64,000 nucleotides of DNA. It comes from Spirometra erinaceieuropaei. Taxonomy: Eukaryota; Platyhelminthes; Cestoda; Diphyllobothriidea; Diphyllobothriidae. The stretch spans positions 547,952 through 611,951 of the forward strand of contig CACRXP010000375.1 of the NCBI GenBank assembly GCA_902702965.1, written 5' to 3'. The notes under the pieces were generated by a model. The model was not told the origin of the DNA. It made no database searches and worked only from the letters and a program-made list of their open reading frames with translations. Positions 59,438-64,000 of this stretch are shown here, piece after piece. The first letter of the stretch is position 1. Each line of letters opens with the position of its first letter. A program made the position numbers and the translations under genes.

Positions 59438-61080
59438 TTGACAACTAGTTCAGCACTGTCTGACAAAACTACGTTTATAATTCTGAAGGCGAAGATGCGA
59501 TCGCTGGAAGAAGTAATTTGTAGGCCTGACGTTTTGGATTCTCACTCGAATCCATCATCAGAAACAGTCGAAGATAAAGGTGATGGTGGCACAAGACGTG
59601 CTGTATTTATAGCAAGTGGCTGTCGTGGGGCCGTATGTTTACTGTAATGAACAGCCCTCGCAATCACCGCTGGGCTCGTAATTGATGCCGTGGTGGCTTG
59701 CCGGTCCGAGTCCGAGTCGTTAATTGCCGTAATTTCGTCATCCATGCTGGATGGTCGTGTGACGATGGCTCGGCAATTTGGCCCACTGTCACTAGGATAA
59801 TTGTTCCCCCGCGTCCTCTTCACGTGACTGATTCTCCTGCCCAGGGAAAATCTCAGGACGGAATATGGTACCGGGAGGTCATTGTGCTATTTGATGTATT
59901 GCGGGTCTGAGAACCATGACTTGAGCACCTCGCGGCTCACGCGGTTGTCACCCATTGCGAGGATTCCGCCTCTTGACATTTGAGTGTGCCGCCACATGAG
60001 AGCTAACGTCTCCCCGCCTCACTGCTGCTGCGTGCTGGGCAATTCGCGTACGAAGTATTCTCCTAGTTTCTTCGACATATTTGCTTTATTCGCAATTACA
60101 CCAGACCCGGAAACGATCCAGACGTTTCCTGCTGTGGCAGCGGGTCTTTTGGCTTCATGAATTGATGCCTTAGTGTTGCTTGCGGTCTGTGTGCAACCCC
60201 AAATCCAAATGGATTGAGAAGACGACTGACAACTTCCGAGACGTTCTACACGTACGGAAGAGCCCGCCAAAATTTGGGGCCGGTTGGATTTGGTCTCTGG
60301 TGTCCTTTTCGTATGCACTGGTTGACAAGGTAGCGCGGGTAACCGTTGGCTCTCATTACCCGTCGGATATATTGTAATTCAGCAACCTTGTCTTCCATTT
60401 CACTGCAGTGCGCCTCAACGCGCCTGTAAAGCGCCCTTATCCAAGTGCGTTTGTGACTGATGGGGTGGTTGCTATTGAAGTTCAGTATTTGCGTCGTATT
60501 TGTCTCTTTTCTGAACACCTTGGTTTTCAGACCACCTCAATCTTTGCGGCAGACGAGGACATCCAGGATGGCAAGCTGATTGTTTTCCTCCTCCTTTTCC
60601 ATCGTAAATTGAATGTCCGGGAAGACGGCGTTGATATGTTCTTTGAAAGTCAGCACCTGATCGTTCGATGACGACGAGTGACATCCACATACCGAGCCCA
60701 GAATTTCGGTCTGTAGTGTCGGAAAACCAGCGACTTCAGCCGCTGTAGGACCACCTCGGCTCTGAGTCCCGAAATCGGCGAACCCATTTGCGTTCCCTTC
60801 ACCTGCTTGTAGATTGTTTCGTCAAAAGTAAAGTGCGTCTTGAGACAGAACTTTAGGAGCTGGATGATTTGGGCTTGTCCGAGGCGATTTTCCGTTTCGT
60901 CACGTTCCTCTCGTAGGAGTATCGATGGACTCGACTGACAGGTGCTGCGGGCTAGAAGTAAAAATGGACGTGACATCAAAGGAAACCATTACATCGCTTG
61001 GCAGGTGACTAACTCTTTTAAGTTTCTCCAAGAATTGCGTTGACGAGTTGACTGCGCTGTTCGAATCTGAGGTCAGAAAC
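59438..61080 (-). pseudogene. Penelope-like element with RT and GIY-YIG traces
   Basis: Minus strand in order: DVMVSFDVTSIFTSSPQHLS (RT, about 60965-61010), YKQVKGTQMGSPISGLRAEV, FWARYVDVTRRH (active site, second Asp replaced by Val), LNFNSNHPISHKRTWIRALY, RANGYPRYLVNQCIRKG, FGFGVAHRPQATLRHQ and a GIY-YIG remnant RILRTRIAQHAAAVRRGD, SSHVAAHS. Stops and frameshifts are spread throughout. Its 3' end carries a hammerhead core at 59522-59566 and matches the fragment at 33590-33690, so both belong to one family with the dimer at 46.9 kb. Confidence 0.85.
59522..59566 (-). ncRNA. Hammerhead ribozyme candidate at a PLE 3' end
   Basis: On the minus strand: CTGTTT, CTGATGA, stem II GGATTC/GAATCC (six perfect pairs), AAAACGTC, AGGCC. 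G12 of the GAAA box is A, which should cripple cleavage. Stem I has about four pairs, two of them G-U. Confidence 0.55.
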
Positions 61081-61089
61081 TTAAGAAGT

Positions 61090-62405
61090 TGGGACGGTCA
61101 CTTGCAAGTCTGTATGTTGGAGTGCCCTTTAGTGATACGATAGGCCGGAGAGGAGCGCCCTCTTTGTGTACTTTTTATGATTCTGATAGAAAATGCTTAC
61201 CTGGTTGGCAAATTCGGCTGCAGTGTTTGAATAACCTACAATCAAGTTCTATCACTTATTTTATTGAAACCTATAGTCTGACAAAATTTTAAATCGACAA
61301 AATTGGAGAGGCTTACTTTTTCCAAAGGAAAAGACACCCATCTTTATAGTAGAAAAAACGTTTATGTATATTTATTTGTGGCGTACTAAGTTACGCAGTG
61401 ACTTATGGGATTACAAGTGCAATCATTCATCGAGGGATGGAGATGCAATCAAAATGCTCGTCAGGAAAGTGAATTTACTGTTGGAAACAGCGGCGCTTAA
61501 TTTATTACAGCGAAGTTATAACTAAAGACAACATCTGAATGCATCACCTTATTCAACTAGAAAAAGCGTTCGGGAGTCAAACCGCCTCGATTATCCTGTC
61601 ATCGAAATGATTTCTAATATAGAACTCCGCAGTGTGGCTCTGTTTTGAATCAATTTTCAGACTAAACAACATCAGGGCATTTTTTTCAAATTGCTGCCTT
61701 TCATGCACATGTTAACAGTGACAAAAGGTGTCGAAATAGTCTAAATATCTATCCAAAATATGGATAATACTAAACTGTTTATGTCAATTATGTGACCACA
61801 TGGTCATACAGGTTTACTTTGCGGCCGTTCAAGAGGACATCTTAATCATATGAAGTCGTTTTACACGCACAAATAACGAGATGAACATAATTGAATATGG
61901 CACCTTGGTTTAGCTGAGCACTCAGTAATTGCGGAGGTCGGCATCTTCCTAATTGCTATCGCCCAAGAACAGTGATCCCAATTCAAATGGGGTTTTTGGG
62001 GTGTTTTCTCAAAGGTTTGTTTTCAGCCTCCTTGCTGACCAGCTTCTGGAAAACAGAACGCTGACTGTTTCATCATATTTCTGATCAGTGTCCGGAAGAC
62101 ATTATGCAGACGCGAAGTAGTTTTGACGGTTAATATGGAGTAGCTCAAAATCAATATTCATGATATCTTAAAGCACGTTGTCGGTTTTAGCCGATTACAT
62201 TGACGCTGACGCTGCTTGACAGTTTAAAGTATATAGAACTTCAATGATTGAAATAAAGTACATCTACCTTTTTTAGCCGCCAGACATGCTGATGATTCCG
62301 CCATTTGAACTTAAACGAAAACGCGTTAATAATGGTTAACCAAACTCGGCAAAAGCCGTGTAAGATGCCTACAGTTTAAACGACCGCAGACAACAAGAAA
62401 ACGCG
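61090..62405. other. No supported gene
   Basis: Only short frames. No retroelement or tRNA-like signals seen. Confidence 0.35.
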
Positions 62406-62412
62406 ACCGTGA

Positions 62413-63430
62413 ATGACAACAGGGAAAACAAGCAAGCCGACTGGCAAGCACTCATGTGTCCCGACCAGAAATACTACACTGTTCCTCCTTCTTCTCTGTC
62501 ACGTCCTGAAGTGCACTTGTGTGATTTCCCGAAACCGAATATGCTTTAACTCATGTCATTCCGCGAACCCAAATTACGCATTCATATCTGCCCGAAAACT
62601 AGCAAATGACAATCGGTATATTGGTGATGAATGCGTCCACAATTCTGTCTTCATTCTTCGCTTAAATGCTGCGGGTATTCTTCCATGCTTGGCAATGTTT
62701 CACAAGCGAACGTTGAAAATCTACATCGTAATCCTTGCGTCATTTTAAATAATCTTCTTATATAATGGGCAAGTTGAAGCACGGATATTTGTTAGGGACT
62801 GCACCTTTAACGACGCATTTCTTGGCGTTATATTGCTTTTACTTTAATGTCAATAAGCTTACAAGTAGGCATCATTAGGACATAAGAAACCAAAGACGTT
62901 TAAGGTTGTTTTGCTTCATTATACATGAATCCGATATTTGGTTAGCACGTATGTATAATGTTTTTTTCCATTCTAGATTGGGGGTTTTGTACAACAAACT
63001 GATTACGGAAGTATGTGTGTCAACTCAGTAAGTGCAATTAAACTGAGAATGCAGAAAAATGGTGAGACTGTTAGTTTTCTAAGAATAAGCTCACAGTAAA
63101 CCTTCTCAGTAGGAAAAAAACATTTCATTGTTATGCATATTACGAAAAAATAATGCATCTCTGTAGACTTTCATGTATTTGTGGAATGATATACAATGGG
63201 TTTTACTTAAGAGACCTTATTTCTAAAGCAGTACTTCAATGTACGCCAGTTTCAGGAAAATGAACGCGCTTCTAGTTTCGACACCAAAAATGTGTTGTCT
63301 CTAAATTTCCATTTTAGTATCGTGCAAAAACCACAAAACTCAGCTAACCTGATTATACAGCTCACGTCGGAAGACGAAAAGTCACCGACTGCCCACCTCA
63401 ACAAAGCTTTTCCGCTGGGATGCAAATGAA
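62413..63430 (+). CDS. Possible three-exon gene of unknown function (F)
   Basis: Proposed exons: 62413 to a CG-GTATAT donor near 62611; about 62979-63029 (after TTTCCATTCTAG, before GTAAGTGC); and about 63320-63430 (after TTTCCATTTTAG). All joins keep phase 2. Exon 1 contains a hydrophobic run TTLFLLLLCHVLKC after 22 residues. Exon 2 reads LGVLYNKLITEVCVST and exon 3 reads IVQKPQNSANLIIQLTSEDE and ends NKAFPLGCK. The product would be about 120 residues, possibly secreted or membrane-bound. Evidence is splice-site fit only; no domain is recognised. The first exon may be longer, as its frame stays open to 62748. Confidence 0.25.
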
Positions 63431-64000
63431 CACAAGTAAACTACGGTTTTCTAAAAAGCAACCAATTTAAGCCTGATCCCATAATTTCACATCAAGCATA
63501 TTCTGTATCACAAACTTTACTGTGTCTGCAATATATTCCTAATAGCTGAGGTATATTTCAGGACGCCAAACGACAAGAGAGACTAACCTCATTAGCCGAA
63601 CGACCTATTAATAGTCAATACATACATGAGCCATTGTTTCGAGAGGATGTGGCATAGAGTAAACAGACGACGACCAAAAAGGCAGCAGTCGAACGCTTAG
63701 AGTACCCAGTGCACTTTTTAAACCGTCAAAACCCGCCAGAGTAGGCAACAATCAATCGCAATCTCAGGCAATCTAATGCCAATCTGCATTGCAACAGATG
63801 CTTGGCTATTGCCCCTTTGTTGACTCTATTTTATCATATCATCTTAATCGTAAACCATCCGTTTTAGTGGGACCTTTATCATCCGATGGGAACCCCATTA
63901 TAGATGGTGTCCCACTATTTTATGTCCCCTTCCGTTGTTCAATTTACGTTAAGGATATCTCATCGGCAGTTAACTATTTTCAAGGTGCTATGCATGCAGA

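Noticed and set aside
1..64000. Prokaryotic systems, CRISPR arrays, operons
   Set aside because: Introns, LINEs, SINEs and PLEs show animal nuclear DNA; no regularly spaced short repeats and no dense coding were seen.

Overview
The window reads as nuclear DNA of an animal, most likely a parasitic flatworm. It is AT-rich, has introns down to 37 bp, and is loaded with Penelope-like elements (PLEs), CR1-type LINEs and tRNA-derived SINEs. The flatworm assignment is an inference from this repeat content; no marker gene settles it. Nearly all long open frames are either retroelement relics or chance.

The most interesting content is a small, divergent family of putative secreted proteins that I do not recognise. 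At least four copies share one architecture: exon 1 codes a signal peptide and ends in phase 1, exon 2 carries conserved cysteines and ends in phase 0, and exon 3 ends near a Pro-x-x-Cys motif. Copy A (15475-16365, -) and copy C (40411-45530, -) are open throughout. Copy B (31886-36914, +) and copy D (55750-57221, +) are open except for one in-frame TAG each. B and C converge tail to tail and have identical exon lengths (79, 254 and 291 nt). Possible further fragments (E) lie at 21478-23363 (-).

Retroelements by region: 3.1 kb, a repeat also found at the flanks of the 29-31 kb PLE; 9.2-10.6 kb, a decayed PLE (-); 13.9-15.1 kb, a LINE reverse transcriptase (-); 27.9-28.3 kb, a LINE fragment (+); 29.1-31.0 kb, a PLE (-) flanked by inverted copies of one repeat; 33.4-34.5 kb, a PLE end plus three tRNA-like SINEs inside intron 1 of gene B; 35.4 kb, a PLE fragment inside intron 2 of gene B; 46.5-49.8 kb, one PLE whose left repeat is interrupted by a palindromic PLE dimer; 51.7-52.5 kb, a PLE GIY-YIG end (-); 53.2-55.6 kb, a PLE (+) between direct repeats; 59.4-61.1 kb, a PLE (-).

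Several PLE ends carry hammerhead-ribozyme-like cores with an almost absent stem III (GAAACGTC), a form known from this retroelement class. Other repeats include a foldback element at 20.2-21.0 kb with a dispersed half copy at 42.5 kb, a 0.9 kb direct duplication inside intron 1 of gene C, and two tandem duplications of about 0.2 kb. I saw no true tRNA, rRNA, CRISPR array or prokaryotic feature.
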